A stretch of DNA of 64,000 nucleotides from JAHEFT01 sp963700705 (GTDB taxonomy: Bacteria > Pseudomonadota > Gammaproteobacteria > Xanthomonadales > SZUA-36), in NCBI GenBank assembly GCA_963700705.1, contig CAVOYQ010000017.1, positions 62,001 through 126,000 of the forward strand. The letters run 5' to 3'. Below the pieces are notes generated by a model. The model worked only from the letters and a program-made list of their open reading frames with translations. It was not told the origin of the DNA and searched no databases. The first letter of the stretch is position 1. The number at the start of each line of letters is the position of its first letter. The position numbers and the translations under genes were made by a program. Positions 48,093 through 57,262 of this stretch are shown here, in pieces.

Positions 48093-48982
48093 TCTCCACT
48101 CTCCTTTTCGTTGTTGTCCCGGCGCAGGCGGATTACTCCCTCCTGTGCCGTGCTGGCCACCAGGTTGCCTTGCCGGTCAAAGATCATTCCCCTGGCGAGC
48201 CCGCGGCCACCACTCGAACTGGGGCTGTCACACACATAAAGCAACCAGTCATCCAGCCGGAAATCCCGGTGAAACCACATCGCGTGGTCGAGGCTCGCGA
48301 TGATCAGATTGCCCTGCACCCACGAAATGCCGTGCGGCAGGGTTGCCGTACCCACCAGGTGAAAATCCGACACGTATGCCAGTATCGCCCGATGCAGGCG
48401 CGGGTCATCTTCCAGTGGACCGTGCAATTTGAACCAAAGTTCCTTGAACGGTGGCTGCGGCGCCTGGTGGTCGGGGTCGGAACCCCGCACAGCGCGGAAC
48501 TCGAATGGCCCGAAACGATCCAGCCAGCGCTGCATGCTCTTGGGCATATGATCGAATTCTTTCCGGGGCAGCAGTGCCATCGGGTTCAACGATTCCGGAG
48601 GTGTAACTTCAGGCATGCCGAACTGGTGTTCCAGCCCCTCCTCTTCGACCTGGAAGGACGCCGCCAGTGTGAAAATGGGCCGGCCGTGCTGAATCGCCAC
48701 GACACGCCGTGCGCTGAAGCTGCCGCCGTCGCGGCTGCGGTCGACGCTGTAAACAATCGGCGCATTGTGATCGCCGGCGCGGAGGAAATAGGCGTGCAGG
48801 GAATGCGCCAGCCGGTCTTCGACCGTGTAACTGGCCGCCAACAGGGCCTGGGCAAGTACCTGCCCGCCAAAAACGCGTTCGGTGCCGATGTCACGGCTTA
48901 CCCCCCGAAACAGATTGTCTTCGAGGGTTTCCAACTGCATCAACCTGAGGAGCTCATCAAAGGCTTCTGACTGTCTGGTCAT
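48089..48982 (-). CDS. tesB: Acyl-CoA thioesterase II
   Basis: Hydrolyses medium- and long-chain acyl-CoA; 297 residues. Two hot-dog domains. VFGGQVLAQALLAASYTVED and the later LDHAMWFHRDFRLDDWLLYV with the active-site aspartate are diagnostic. It overlaps msrA by four bases and is upstream of it. Confidence 0.96.
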   Translation of the reverse strand: MTRQSEAFDELLRLMQLETLEDNLFRGVSRDIGTERVFGGQVLAQALLAASYTVEDRLAHSLHAYFLRAGDHNAPIVYSVDRSRDGGSFSARRVVAIQHGRPIFTLAASFQVEEEGLEHQFGMPEVTPPESLNPMALLPRKEFDHMPKSMQRWLDRFGPFEFRAVRGSDPDHQAPQPPFKELWFKLHGPLEDDPRLHRAILAYVSDFHLVGTATLPHGISWVQGNLIIASLDHAMWFHRDFRLDDWLLYVCDSPSSSGGRGLARGMIFDRQGNLVASTAQEGVIRLRRDNNEKESGE

Positions 48983-49032
48983 GGAGGGTTAATTCCCGTG
49001 GAACCGCTGTTTAAATTCGTTACCATGTTGGC

Positions 49033-49905
49033 ATGTCCGGTGCCCAAGTCCAAGAGTTCTGTTCAGCTTCAGAAATCGAGTCATGGCTGAAGCTGAATAC
49101 TTCGCTGCCGGCAGGAAACCGCTTTTCGCTGGCGGCTACCGGATTGGCTCTGCTGCAGCGGATCCAGGGTGACCGGGCCGGCAGCATTGGCATTTCGGGC
49201 GCCCCGGGAAGCGGAAAATCAACCCTGGCCCGCCTGCTGGCTCATTGCCTGAATAAAAAAGGCGTTCCGGCCTGCCTGCTTTCACTTGATGACTATTACC
49301 TGGGCCAGGCTGAAAGGGCGAAACTGGCGAAGGAAATTCACCCGCTTTTTCGTCACCGCGGGGTACCCGGGACGCACGACCTCAGCCGCCTTCTGGCGGA
49401 TTATGACCGGCTCAGGAGCGGACATATTGAGGAAGTGCGACTGCCGGTTTTCGACAAGTCTGTGGACGACCGGGCTGTCGAATCCGAATGGCGTCCAGTC
49501 CATGCCGCCCCACAGATCATTATCCTCGAGGGTTGGTGTATCGGGGCGCGGCCGAAAAATAATCCGGATTTGCGGAAACCGTTGAACGAATTGGAACGCG
49601 CCGAAGACGCCAGGTGTACCTGGCGCAATCATGTTCAACACCAGTGGCAACTCATGCACCTCGCCCTGGACAATCGTCTTGACGAGGTATGGTACATTCA
49701 GGTGCCCGGTTGGGATTCGGTCGTTGACTGGCGCTGGCAACAGGAACAGGAACTGACGCACAGGCGGTTGGACAACCGCCATGAGGTCGAACTTTTTCTC
49801 GCGGTTTTCGAGAGAATATTCCGGCACATGCAAAAAACTTATCCGCGGTGGGCAGACCGGGTGATCGCCGCCGACCGGAACCATGATTTCTGCCTGGTAA
49901 CCTAA
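49033..49905 (+). CDS. D-glycerate 3-kinase (GLYK/YggC-like)
   Basis: P-loop kinase, 290 residues. The Walker A motif is GISGAPGSGKSTLARLLAHC; the Walker B-like and substrate segments (SLDDYYLGQAER, ILEGWCIGARP, VPGWDSVVDWRWQQE) are those of the plant-type glycerate kinase family. It phosphorylates D-glycerate to 3-phosphoglycerate. Divergent from tesB; sbcB starts 9 bases after it, so they may be cotranscribed. Some family members are uncharacterised. Confidence 0.85.
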   Translation: MSGAQVQEFCSASEIESWLKLNTSLPAGNRFSLAATGLALLQRIQGDRAGSIGISGAPGSGKSTLARLLAHCLNKKGVPACLLSLDDYYLGQAERAKLAKEIHPLFRHRGVPGTHDLSRLLADYDRLRSGHIEEVRLPVFDKSVDDRAVESEWRPVHAAPQIIILEGWCIGARPKNNPDLRKPLNELERAEDARCTWRNHVQHQWQLMHLALDNRLDEVWYIQVPGWDSVVDWRWQQEQELTHRRLDNRHEVELFLAVFERIFRHMQKTYPRWADRVIAADRNHDFCLVT

Positions 49906-49914
49906 GGTACTGAT

Positions 49915-51372
49915 GTGAAGCCCTTAAAATCTTTTCTCTGGCATGATTACGAAACATTCGGCGCGAATCCGATGGCGGACAGGCCGGCACAATTTGCGGC
50001 CCTGAGGACGGACCCGGACCTCAATCCGATTGATGAACCTGTGACCTGGTTCTGCTCGCCGTCGGACGACGTGTTACCCCACCCGATGGCCTGCCTGGTG
50101 ACCGGGATTACGCCACAGGAAGCCAAACTCAAGGGTATTATCGAAACCGAATTTGCGGGCAGGATCCTTGATGAAATGTCGCAACCGGGAACCTGTAGCG
50201 CGGGTTACAACAGCATCCGTTTTGATGACACCGTCACGCGAAACCTGTTGTACCGAAACTTCCGGGACCCGTACGAGCGCGAGTACCGGAACGGCAACTC
50301 CCGTTGGGACCTGATCGACCTGGCGCGGATGTGCTACGCGCTTCGACCGGAAGGGATCGAGTGGCCGATGCATGAACCGGGCAAACCCAGCTTTCGGCTG
50401 GAAGACCTCTGCCGCGCAAATGGAATTGCGCACGAAGGGGCGCACGATGCCCTGGTGGATGTGCGCGCCACCATCGACCTGGCGCGGCGGCTGAAAGCAG
50501 CTCAACCCAGGTTGTTCGAGTGGGCGCTGCAAATGCGAGAAAATGAACAGGTTGAGAAGTTGCTGGACACCGTCGAGCCAACACCGCTGCTGCATACGTC
50601 TTCACGCATTCCCGCCATACGCGGTTGCACAGCAATGGTTCTGCCCCTGGCGGTGGTGCCAAACCGGCCCAGGTCAGTGATTGCATTTGACCTGGCCGCT
50701 GACCCCGGGCCCCTGTTCAGCGAACCTGCCGACGTCATTCGTGACCTGGTGTTTACCCCGGCCGGTGATCTACCGGAGGAAATGGAACGGTTGCCGTTGA
50801 AGATGATCCATGGCAATCACGTACCGATGCTGGCACCCATCGGCACACTCGCCGGCGTCGATACGGACCGGATCCACATGGACCCGGAATTGTGCAAGAA
50901 GCACGCGCGCCTGCTACTCGGAGCACTCCAGGCCGTCAGGGAGAAGGTGATCGAGGTTTTCGCAACCCCATATGACGGCTCTCCTGATAGTTCTGATCCG
51001 GACAGAATGCTTTACTCAGGCGGTTTTTTTTCAGCCGCGGACAAGCACCTGATGAAAAAAATTCTGCTGGTGTCACCCGCGCAATTGGGAAGTCATCTAT
51101 GGTCTTTCCAGGACAACCGGCTTCCATTGATGCTGTTCCGGTACCGCGCCCGGAACCATCCGGACACTTTGAGCATGGAAGAATCCCGTTTGTGGGAGCG
51201 GGACCGGCGTTTGCGACTGGTGGAAACCAATGACCCGGATTATTTCACCCTGGCCACCTTCAGGCTGGCGATGAATGAGCTAAGGGAACAGAAAAAAGAT
51301 GAGCCGGGAGCCCAGAGAATTCTCGATAAACTGGATGCCTGGGTGATTGAATCGGGCATTGGCAACCTCTGA
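49915..51372 (+). CDS. sbcB: Exodeoxyribonuclease I
   Basis: Single-strand 3'-5' exonuclease, 485 residues (E. coli 475). The DnaQ-like exo I motif is WHDYETFGANPMADRPAQFA. TCSAGYNSIRFDDTVTRNLL and the ALVDVRATIDLA aspartate are the further motifs. The start is GTG with AAGG upstream. Role is recombination and mismatch repair. Nothing else in the neighbourhood explains its position. Confidence 0.97.
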   Translation: MKPLKSFLWHDYETFGANPMADRPAQFAALRTDPDLNPIDEPVTWFCSPSDDVLPHPMACLVTGITPQEAKLKGIIETEFAGRILDEMSQPGTCSAGYNSIRFDDTVTRNLLYRNFRDPYEREYRNGNSRWDLIDLARMCYALRPEGIEWPMHEPGKPSFRLEDLCRANGIAHEGAHDALVDVRATIDLARRLKAAQPRLFEWALQMRENEQVEKLLDTVEPTPLLHTSSRIPAIRGCTAMVLPLAVVPNRPRSVIAFDLAADPGPLFSEPADVIRDLVFTPAGDLPEEMERLPLKMIHGNHVPMLAPIGTLAGVDTDRIHMDPELCKKHARLLLGALQAVREKVIEVFATPYDGSPDSSDPDRMLYSGGFFSAADKHLMKKILLVSPAQLGSHLWSFQDNRLPLMLFRYRARNHPDTLSMEESRLWERDRRLRLVETNDPDYFTLATFRLAMNELREQKKDEPGAQRILDKLDAWVIESGIGNL

Positions 51373-51692
51373 GCTGAACAATTTCACCCACAGAGATTAA
51401 ATCTACCTGAAAAGGTCGATCATCCCGGTAATGTGACAAACATTTTTCAAAGACTTAGAAGCACTTCCTCTATTTGATTCGAATTGTTTATACACAAGTG
51501 CCTGATTGTCTTTATGACAGAATTTTTACAATCCCTATGGCCCCGTGAATGCACACACATAATTTTATCTGTCTGATTTAAAAGGATATTTTTAAAGTGG
51601 TTAATTTTTGATCAAACTGGAACGACGCCCACGAGACCTTTGACCCCGCAGCTTTCTTAACAGGGTTATCCACAGCTTTTGTGGATAAGTTT
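51373..51692. other. A+T-rich intergenic region with DnaA boxes
   Basis: The roughly 320-base gap is much richer in A and T than its flanks. It contains TTATACACA (51488-51496) and a head-to-head pair TTATCCACA (51666-51674) / TGTGGATAA (51680-51688), which are consensus DnaA boxes. GATC occurs twice. No gene, terminator or tRNA is visible here. Confidence 0.6.
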
Positions 51693-51920
51693 TCAGGCTA
51701 CGTTCAAAGCCAGTTGCAGGCCGTTTGGCGGCCTGGAAATCGCGGTTTTGCGGATGCTGGCTTTGCGCCTGAGCCGCTTTCTGGCCATCGGGGAAACAAA
51801 TTCCACGTGGGACCCGTCTGAAAACTGCAACATCCAGATTTCGCGAACATCATCACCCGGCTGAGTTACCGCCACGACACCGGTTATCGTTTTGCCGATA
51901 AGATCCTGGTTTGCTCTCAT
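51693..51920 (-). CDS. Small hypothetical protein
   Basis: Seventy-five codons with a strong ribosome site (AAGGAGCGGAAA ATG). ITGVVAVTQPGDDVREIWML and FSDGSHVEFVSPMARKRLRR look like a small beta-barrel fold, followed by a basic tail. No family is recognised. It may bind nucleic acid, given its charge (inference). The DnaA-box pair lies just past its 3' end. Confidence 0.6.
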   Translation of the reverse strand: MRANQDLIGKTITGVVAVTQPGDDVREIWMLQFSDGSHVEFVSPMARKRLRRKASIRKTAISRPPNGLQLALNVA

Positions 51921-52001
51921 TTTCCGCTCCTTAACAAGAAATTATCCTGAGTCTGCATTCATTTAACTTCAGCAACTTCTCAAAACGTGAGAGGCCCGGT
52001 T

Positions 52002-52033
52002 AAAAAAAATCCGGGCAGGATTGTCCTGCCCGG
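52002..52033. terminator. Intrinsic terminator of the ComEA-like gene
   Basis: CCGGGCAGGA / TCCTGCCCGG with a three-base loop; eight T follow on the minus strand, downstream of the stop at 52057. Also has six A on the other side, so works both ways. Confidence 0.9.
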
Positions 52034-52056
52034 AAAAAAGGGCTCACTGCCGTAGT

Positions 52057-52338
52057 TCAGTTGTTTTCCTGGCTTGCTGTTTCCTGCAGGATGATCAGGT
52101 CGCGGTTTTTATCGATGGTTTTAAGACCGATTCCCTTGACGTTGACCAGCTCATCGACGTGATCAAACGACCCGTTGGCTTCGCGATATTCAACGATCAA
52201 CTGGGCCTTGCTGAGGCCGATGCCCGTCAGGCTTTCGGATATTTCTTCGGCGGAAGCCGTGTTTACATTGACGGGTCCGGCCGCCCATACCGATGTGAAG
52301 AACAAGCTGCTTGCGATAAAGCTCAGGAGAAATTTCAT
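52057..52338 (-). CDS. ComEA-like helix-hairpin-helix protein
   Basis: 93 residues. A signal peptide (MKFLLSFIASSLFFTSVWA) is followed by one HhH domain: NVNTASAEEISESLTGIGLS and VDELVNVKGIGLKTIDKNR. Such proteins bind incoming DNA in the periplasm in competent bacteria, though many gammaproteobacteria carry them without known competence. The start at 52338 follows GAGGGATGCAG. In-frame upstream starts would remove the signal peptide. Confidence 0.88.
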   Translation of the reverse strand: MKFLLSFIASSLFFTSVWAAGPVNVNTASAEEISESLTGIGLSKAQLIVEYREANGSFDHVDELVNVKGIGLKTIDKNRDLIILQETASQENN

Positions 52339-52499
52339 AAACTGCATCCCTCGTTTGGTGGTTGAACAAAGCACAGACGCCTGTGCTGCGAATTACTGAA
52401 AAGTGCAGGATCAAGATTAATCATGCGGCCGGGTTTTCCATAGATGGATTTAGCCCGTTTGCCTGTAGGAAATCGGAGACGCCTTTTGCGCGATCGGCC

Positions 52500-52528
52500 T
52501 TGAACAGACCACCACCTTCCGGCACAAT
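52500..52528 (+). promoter_or_regulatory. Sigma-70-type promoter of ffs
   Basis: TTGAAC and CACAAT with a 17-base spacer. Initiation is expected near 52535. The 25-nt leader before the mature RNA contains a hairpin (CCCCGG/CCGGGG), as in the E. coli 4.5S precursor that RNase P processes. Confidence 0.65.
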
Positions 52529-52558
52529 GCCCTTCCCCGGGCTTCCGGGGACTTCAAG

Positions 52559-52673
52559 GGTGGCCCCCGCTGGTCCCCTCGCGACGACAAGTTGTGAACC
52601 CCGTCAGGCCCGGAAGGGAGCAGCGGCAACAATGGACTCGGGCGCCGGGGTGCGGCGGGCGGGGGTTGCCACC
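52559..52673 (+). ncRNA. ffs: 4.5S signal recognition particle RNA
   Basis: About 114 nt. The ends pair (GGTGGC... with ...GCCACC, then CCCCGC with GCGGGGG). The invariant apical motif is GTCAGGCCCGGAAGGGAGCA. It binds Ffh in the SRP. It lies immediately upstream of dnaX, as in related gammaproteobacteria. Confidence 0.95.
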
Positions 52674-52730
52674 ATCTTCCGCTTCCAGTTTGCTATAGTG
52701 GACCCAATGAACCTCGCTGAGACGCCATAG

Positions 52731-54347
52731 ATGAGTTACCAGGTCCTGGCGCGCAAATGGCGCCCGAAAACTTTCCAGCAGCTCATCGGCCAGGAGCACG
52801 TATCGCAGGCCCTGATCAATGGATTGGACCAGGACCGGCTGCACCATGCATTTCTGTTTACGGGAACCCGTGGAGTAGGCAAGACCACGATTGCGCGAAT
52901 CCTGGCCAAGTGCCTCAACTGCGATACGGGCGTCAGTTCCACGCCTTGTGGCGAATGCAGCAGTTGCGTCGATCTGGACGATGGCCGTTTCGTCGACATG
53001 ATCGAAATCGATGCCGCATCGAGAACCGGCGTGGACGATATGCGCGACCTGCTCGAATCGGTGCAGTACACACCTACGCGTGGCCGTTACAAGGTGTACA
53101 TCATCGACGAAGTGCACATGCTTTCCACCAGCAGTTTCAACGCCCTGCTGAAAACGCTCGAGGAACCTCCGCCGCATGTGAAGTTTGTACTGGCAACCAC
53201 CGATCCCGACAAAATCCCCGTCACGATCCTGTCGCGCTGCCTTCGCTTCAACCTGCGCCGGCTGTTGCCCGACCAGATCGCCAATTATCTCAAAGAGCTG
53301 ATCAGCGCTGAAAACATCGAGGCTGAAGCTGAAACCCTGACCGTGCTGGCGCGGGCTGCTGACGGCAGCATGCGGGACGGGCTCAGCCTGCTGGACCAGG
53401 CCATCGCTTTCGGAGGCGGCAAGCTGGTGATGACCGACCTCAAGAAAATGCTCGGCCTGGTCGACCGCGCACACGTCACTTCGATGATACAGGCGCTGGC
53501 TTCAAACGATGCCCAGACCTTGCTCGGCATCGTGGAAGACCTGGTTTCACAGTCCCGCGACCTGGAAACCGTCCTGATGAACCTCGCCGAGGTTTTGCAT
53601 CGCGTCACGCTGGTGCAGTGCGTGCCGGGTTACCGGGACCCGGAGCGCAGTGATTGGGACGCGATCGAGGAACTGGCCGGGCAGCTGACCGCAGAGGATG
53701 CCCAGCTGTTTTACCAGATCGCAATCAAGGGCCGGGCCGAACTGGGACTGGCGCCTGACCCGCGGACCGGCCTTGAAATGACATTGCTGCGCATGCTGGC
53801 TTTCCGGCCCGCGGACGCTACCGGCTCTGCACCGGCGCCAGGTTCCACGAAGCCGGCAAAACAGGCGCCGAAGCCTGCCAGGGGCCGGACCAGCCCGGTT
53901 ACGGCCAAGCCCCCGGAATCGGCCAAGCCCCCGGAATCCGCCAAGCCCCAGCCTCACGCAGCGGCAGGTTCCGACTGGGTATCATTGCTCGATGACCTGG
54001 ACCTCGTGGGCCAGGCACGCGAACTGGCGCGTAACGTCCAGCTCAAATCCCGGTCTGAGGACCGTTGGGATTTCGAAATCGCTCCGAGCCTCAGATACCT
54101 GGGGTCGGAAACCTGTGTTGACCGGCTCAGCCAGGCCATCAGCAGCCGCCTGGGGCACCCGGTTAACGTCCGCATCATCGACAACAAGTCCGCCGAATTG
54201 AAAACGGCGGCTGCGCTCGAGGCTCAAAAAGTACGTAACAGCATGAGCGAAGCGGAACGGGCCATCAACGACGACCCGACCGTGCGGGAGCTCAAAGAAC
54301 GAATGGGAGCGAAGTTGGTCGAAGACTCGATACAACCGATCCAGTAA
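52731..54347 (+). CDS. dnaX: DNA polymerase III gamma/tau subunit
   Basis: Clamp-loader ATPase, 538 residues. Walker A is GTRGVGKTTIARIL; the zinc module has CLNCDTGVSSTPCGECSSC, then the DEVH-type Walker B (IIDEVHMLST) and the SRC sensor 1 region (ILSRCLRFNL). The C-terminal linker is proline/alanine/lysine-rich with repeated KPPESA. It is followed by the tau-specific alpha-binding end. No obvious slippery A-run in the correct position for gamma production was seen; only CAAAAAG near 54222. Confidence 0.97.
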   Translation: MSYQVLARKWRPKTFQQLIGQEHVSQALINGLDQDRLHHAFLFTGTRGVGKTTIARILAKCLNCDTGVSSTPCGECSSCVDLDDGRFVDMIEIDAASRTGVDDMRDLLESVQYTPTRGRYKVYIIDEVHMLSTSSFNALLKTLEEPPPHVKFVLATTDPDKIPVTILSRCLRFNLRRLLPDQIANYLKELISAENIEAEAETLTVLARAADGSMRDGLSLLDQAIAFGGGKLVMTDLKKMLGLVDRAHVTSMIQALASNDAQTLLGIVEDLVSQSRDLETVLMNLAEVLHRVTLVQCVPGYRDPERSDWDAIEELAGQLTAEDAQLFYQIAIKGRAELGLAPDPRTGLEMTLLRMLAFRPADATGSAPAPGSTKPAKQAPKPARGRTSPVTAKPPESAKPPESAKPQPHAAAGSDWVSLLDDLDLVGQARELARNVQLKSRSEDRWDFEIAPSLRYLGSETCVDRLSQAISSRLGHPVNVRIIDNKSAELKTAAALEAQKVRNSMSEAERAINDDPTVRELKERMGAKLVEDSIQPIQ

Positions 54348-54376
54348 ATTTTTTCATTTTCAGGAAACGTCAAACA

Positions 54377-54697
54377 ATGAAAGGAAATATCGCAGGCCTG
54401 ATGCAGCAGGCACAGAAAATGCAGCAGGAAATGCAAAAAGCCCAGGAAGAACTGGCCCGGCTGGAAGTCACCGGCGAGGCGGGCGGAGGCCTGGTCAAGG
54501 TAACCATGACCGGCAAGCACGCGGTGCGCCGGGTGGAAATCGACCCTTCGCTGCTCGACGACAAGGAAATGCTGGAAGACATTGTCACTGCAGCGGTCAA
54601 CGACGCGGTCAATCGCATCGCCTCGACCACGCAGGAACGCATGTCGAACATGACCGCAGGAATTTCATTGCCCCCCGGCATGAAACTGCCATTCTGA
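54377..54697 (+). CDS. ybaB: Nucleoid-associated protein EbfC/YbaB
   Basis: DNA-binding dimer, 106 residues. GLMQQAQKMQQEMQKAQEEL is the start helix; GGGLVKVTMTGKHAVRRVEI is the family strand. It sits between dnaX and recR, the conserved order. Confidence 0.97.
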   Translation: MKGNIAGLMQQAQKMQQEMQKAQEELARLEVTGEAGGGLVKVTMTGKHAVRRVEIDPSLLDDKEMLEDIVTAAVNDAVNRIASTTQERMSNMTAGISLPPGMKLPF

Positions 54698-54713
54698 CCG
54701 GGCCAGATCGACC

Positions 54714-55310
54714 GTGAGCCTGGAGCCGCTGCTGGAACAGCTGATCGAATCATTGCGCTGCCTGCCCGGCGTGGGACCCAAGTCGGCGCAACGCATGGCG
54801 CTGCACCTGCTTGAGCGGGACCGGGACGGTGGAAAACGCCTGTCCAGCATCCTGGAACAATCGATGGAACACATCGGCAGGTGCTCCATCTGCCGCAACC
54901 TGACCGAGCACAAGATCTGCCGGATCTGCGCCAACGAGCAACGCGATAAAACCCAGCTCTGCATCGTGGAATCACCCAGTGATGTTATCGCCATTGAACA
55001 GGCGACCGGGTACCGCGGGCGTTATTTTGTGCTGATGGGGCGGCTTTCCCCGCTGGACGGTATCGGCCCGGCGGAGTTGGGTCTGGAACAACTGGGCGAG
55101 CAATTGGGCAACCACCCACCCAGGGAAATGATCATCGCCACCAACCCCACCGTAGAGGGCGAAGCGACCGCTTACTATTTGCAGCGAATGGCTCAGAAAC
55201 ACGGGGTTGCGGTCAGCCGGATTGCCCATGGCGTTCCGCTTGGCGGAGAACTCGAATTTACCGACCAATCAACCATCGCCCACGCTTTTTCCAGCCGCCT
55301 GGCGATCTGA
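54714..55310 (+). CDS. recR: Recombination protein RecR
   Basis: RecFOR-pathway protein, 198 residues, GTG start. The N-terminal HhH is LPGVGPKSAQRMALHL; the zinc cysteines are CSICRNLTEHKICRICANE; the Toprim domain has IVESPSDVIAIEQATGYRG. Ends before a 260-bp repeat element. Confidence 0.97.
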   Translation: MSLEPLLEQLIESLRCLPGVGPKSAQRMALHLLERDRDGGKRLSSILEQSMEHIGRCSICRNLTEHKICRICANEQRDKTQLCIVESPSDVIAIEQATGYRGRYFVLMGRLSPLDGIGPAELGLEQLGEQLGNHPPREMIIATNPTVEGEATAYYLQRMAQKHGVAVSRIAHGVPLGGELEFTDQSTIAHAFSSRLAI

Positions 55311-55311
55311 T

Positions 55312-55571
55312 GTTGGAGCGGCCCATGGCCGCGATTAAACTCCCGTGTCACAGTGAGGTGAGGGACCGGGTACCTGTTGGCGGGACCGTCGGCTGTAGGG
55401 AACAGCCGAGGAGCGAACATGGATGTCTCGAGCGCAGGCAATGCAGGGGGAGCGGTTTCGCCGCAGGCGAATGAGTGCCCCCGGAATGCCGTTAAGCGCG
55501 TGTGTCCCGGCAACAGGTACCCGGTCCCTCACCGGATTCGGAGTTGAATCGCGGCCATGGGCCGCTCCTAC
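55312..55571. repeat. Composite palindromic repeat element (260 bp)
   Basis: Outer arms GGAGCGGCCCATGGCCGCGA and TCGCGGCCATGGGCCGCTCC; inner arms GTGAGGGACCGGGTACCTGT and ACAGGTACCCGGTCCCTCAC. Two small hairpins lie in the loop (CGGCTGTAGGGAACAGCCG). It fills the gap between convergent recR and the kinase gene, and its right end (GTAGGAGCGG on the minus strand) gives the kinase stop codon. No protein is encoded. Confidence 0.85.
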
Positions 55572-56357
55572 GAAACCCTGAGATCCCAGAGCTGCAGCAG
55601 GCACGCATAGAATCTGGCACTGTAACTCCAATTGCGTCCTTTCGTCGCCAGTAGTGGCAGGCCGCTCCAGGTAAGATTCCAAGAATCCACTGGTCAATGC
55701 AGGAGCGAGGGAATGGTGCTGCACGACGACCGCAAGGTCGAAAAACCGGTGTCCAAGCCCAGCGTATTCCCAGTCGATCAGCATCAACGGTTCGCCGTCC
55801 AGGATGTTCTGGCAAACCAGGTCGTTGTGACACAGGACCGGGCCGGGCGACGCTGAATTGATCTTTTCGGCCAGGCTTTCAGCCTGCGAGAGTAACGCGC
55901 GGGATTCTTCGGTGCCCAGCTGGGCAGCATAGCGCCGGGCAGCGGCAACCGGGTCAAAAGCATCGCCGTGGGCAGTCAAGCCATGTAGCTGTCGCAAGAG
56001 CCGGGCCAGCCGTTCCAGGTTTCCCGGGCGGGTGAGGTCGGTCGTGGTCCAACTTCTTCCCGCCCGGAAGCGGCGCAGGTACACGCCGGCCGCGGGATCG
56101 GAATAAATCGGCTCCGGCGCCAATCCGGATGCAAATACGATCCGGGAAACCCGGTGTTCATTGAGGCGGTTCAGACCCAGCCGGGCGGCCTCAGGCTTGT
56201 CCAGCCTGAAAACGTATTGCTCACCATCGCACTGTGCGAGAAAACTCGCATTGGTCGGGCCGTCAGAGAGTGCGTTGAGCAGCGCGGCTCCCGCCATGCC
56301 AGGGATGGCCTGCAACACCCGTTCGGCTGACTCCCGGCCGGGAATGATGCCGGTCAT
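55568..56357 (-). CDS. Thiamine-kinase-like phosphotransferase (probable frameshift at end)
   Basis: APH/choline-kinase fold enzyme, about 262 residues. GPTNASFLAQCDGEQYVFRL is the nucleotide strand region; the catalytic loop is PGPVLCHNDLVCQNIL, and DWEYAGLGHRFFDLA carries the metal aspartate. The frame as read continues into the repeat to 55335, but a shift near 55630 gives the more family-like ending SYSARFYACLLQLWDLRVS and a TAG in the repeat. Last gene of the thiamine-uptake operon (ATGA overlap with the permease); a role like ThiK, phosphorylating imported thiamine, is the likely function (inference from context). Confidence 0.8.
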
Positions 56358-56929
56358 GCCGAGGTTTCCATCATGCTGGCGCGCCAGCTGCGGTAGCCGA
56401 TCACGATCATCACCAGGTAGGCGGCAAACAACGCCGCCGTGAAGTAGAGTTCGCGGGAAAAATACAGGCCGATCGAAACGGCGTCGATCAAAAACCAGTA
56501 AATCCAGTTTTCCAGGATTTTGCGCGCCACCATGAACGTTGCGATCATCGCACCCCAGGTGGTGAAGGAATCGAGAAACGGAAGGGCCGCGGCGCTGTAC
56601 CGGGAGAGCAACTCACCACTGACAAACACCAGGAACATGACCGCCACGATGGCTGCCAGGTGATACCGCAGCGGCCAGGTAGTGACTTCGAGTTCCTTTC
56701 CGCCGGCCCCGCCATGGCGCCATTCGTACCAGCCGTAGGCCGCCATGACCAGGTAGAACACCTGCAGGGCCGATTCCATGTACAGCCTGGCCTCGAACAT
56801 GATGAACAGGTACAGCAGGGTACTGGCTGCAGCCGCGGCCCAACACCAGATGTTCTGACGGATAGCGAGCACCAGGTAAATGACGGCCAGGATCACGGCC
56901 AGCACTTCCCACCACTGCAATGCGGTCAT
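56354..56929 (-). CDS. pnuT: PnuC-family permease, probable thiamine transporter PnuT
   Basis: Inner-membrane protein of 191 residues with about seven helices. LQWWEVLAVILAVIYLVLAI begins, and QNIWCWAAAAASTLLYLFIM and WIYWFLIDAVSIGLYFSREL are the PnuC-type signatures (the WxxW-rich pore region). Starts at 56929 where the family pattern begins. It follows the thiamine-binding gene and precedes the kinase. In riboswitch-linked thiamine operons, PnuC paralogues (PnuT) carry thiamine; the riboswitch upstream supports that over nicotinamide riboside. Confidence 0.88.
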   Translation of the reverse strand: MTALQWWEVLAVILAVIYLVLAIRQNIWCWAAAAASTLLYLFIMFEARLYMESALQVFYLVMAAYGWYEWRHGGAGGKELEVTTWPLRYHLAAIVAVMFLVFVSGELLSRYSAAALPFLDSFTTWGAMIATFMVARKILENWIYWFLIDAVSIGLYFSRELYFTAALFAAYLVMIVIGYRSWRASMMETSA

Positions 56930-56958
56930 TTGCCCGTTCGCCTGTTTACAGAACCGGA

Positions 56959-57240
56959 TCAGGCATCGGGGGTCAGGCTGGGCGCCCTGGCAATCTCGAG
57001 GTCCACGTTCAGGTACTTCACCACCAGGACCACGGTGTTGCTGGAGGCGGCCATCACGGCGTGCATGCAATGGTTGATCGCGCCGGTCACCGCTGCAAAC
57101 TCGCCGCGTAACTGGGTGCTTAACTGGTTGGTGACGATTTCGATCCCATCCTGTGTGCGGATGTCCCTGATGAAACGGATGATTTCAGGCACCGGGCCGT
57201 CTTTCAGCGGATACAGGCTCAGGTCGGCAACGATTTTCAT
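56959..57240 (-). CDS. MTH1187/YkoF-type thiamine-binding protein
   Basis: Small cytosolic protein, 93 residues, of the Thiamine_BP (DUF77) family. MKIVADLSLYPLKDGPVPEI starts it, and the strand-helix pattern NHCMHAVMAASSNTVVLVVK is typical. Members bind thiamine or hydroxymethylpyrimidine. Located between the TonB receptor and pnuT. Confidence 0.85.
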   Translation of the reverse strand: MKIVADLSLYPLKDGPVPEIIRFIRDIRTQDGIEIVTNQLSTQLRGEFAAVTGAINHCMHAVMAASSNTVVLVVKYLNVDLEIARAPSLTPDA

Positions 57241-57262
57241 TGTTCGTTCTCCTCAAGGTTCC

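Noticed and set aside
51480..51690. Replication origin
   Set aside because: DnaA boxes are present but dnaA, dnaN, gyrB, rpmH and mnmG are absent; only a titration-type site remains plausible.
54210..54240. Programmed frameshift for the short DnaX form
   Set aside because: The only A run (CAAAAAG near 54222) is too close to the C-terminus and is not in the expected slippery frame or context.
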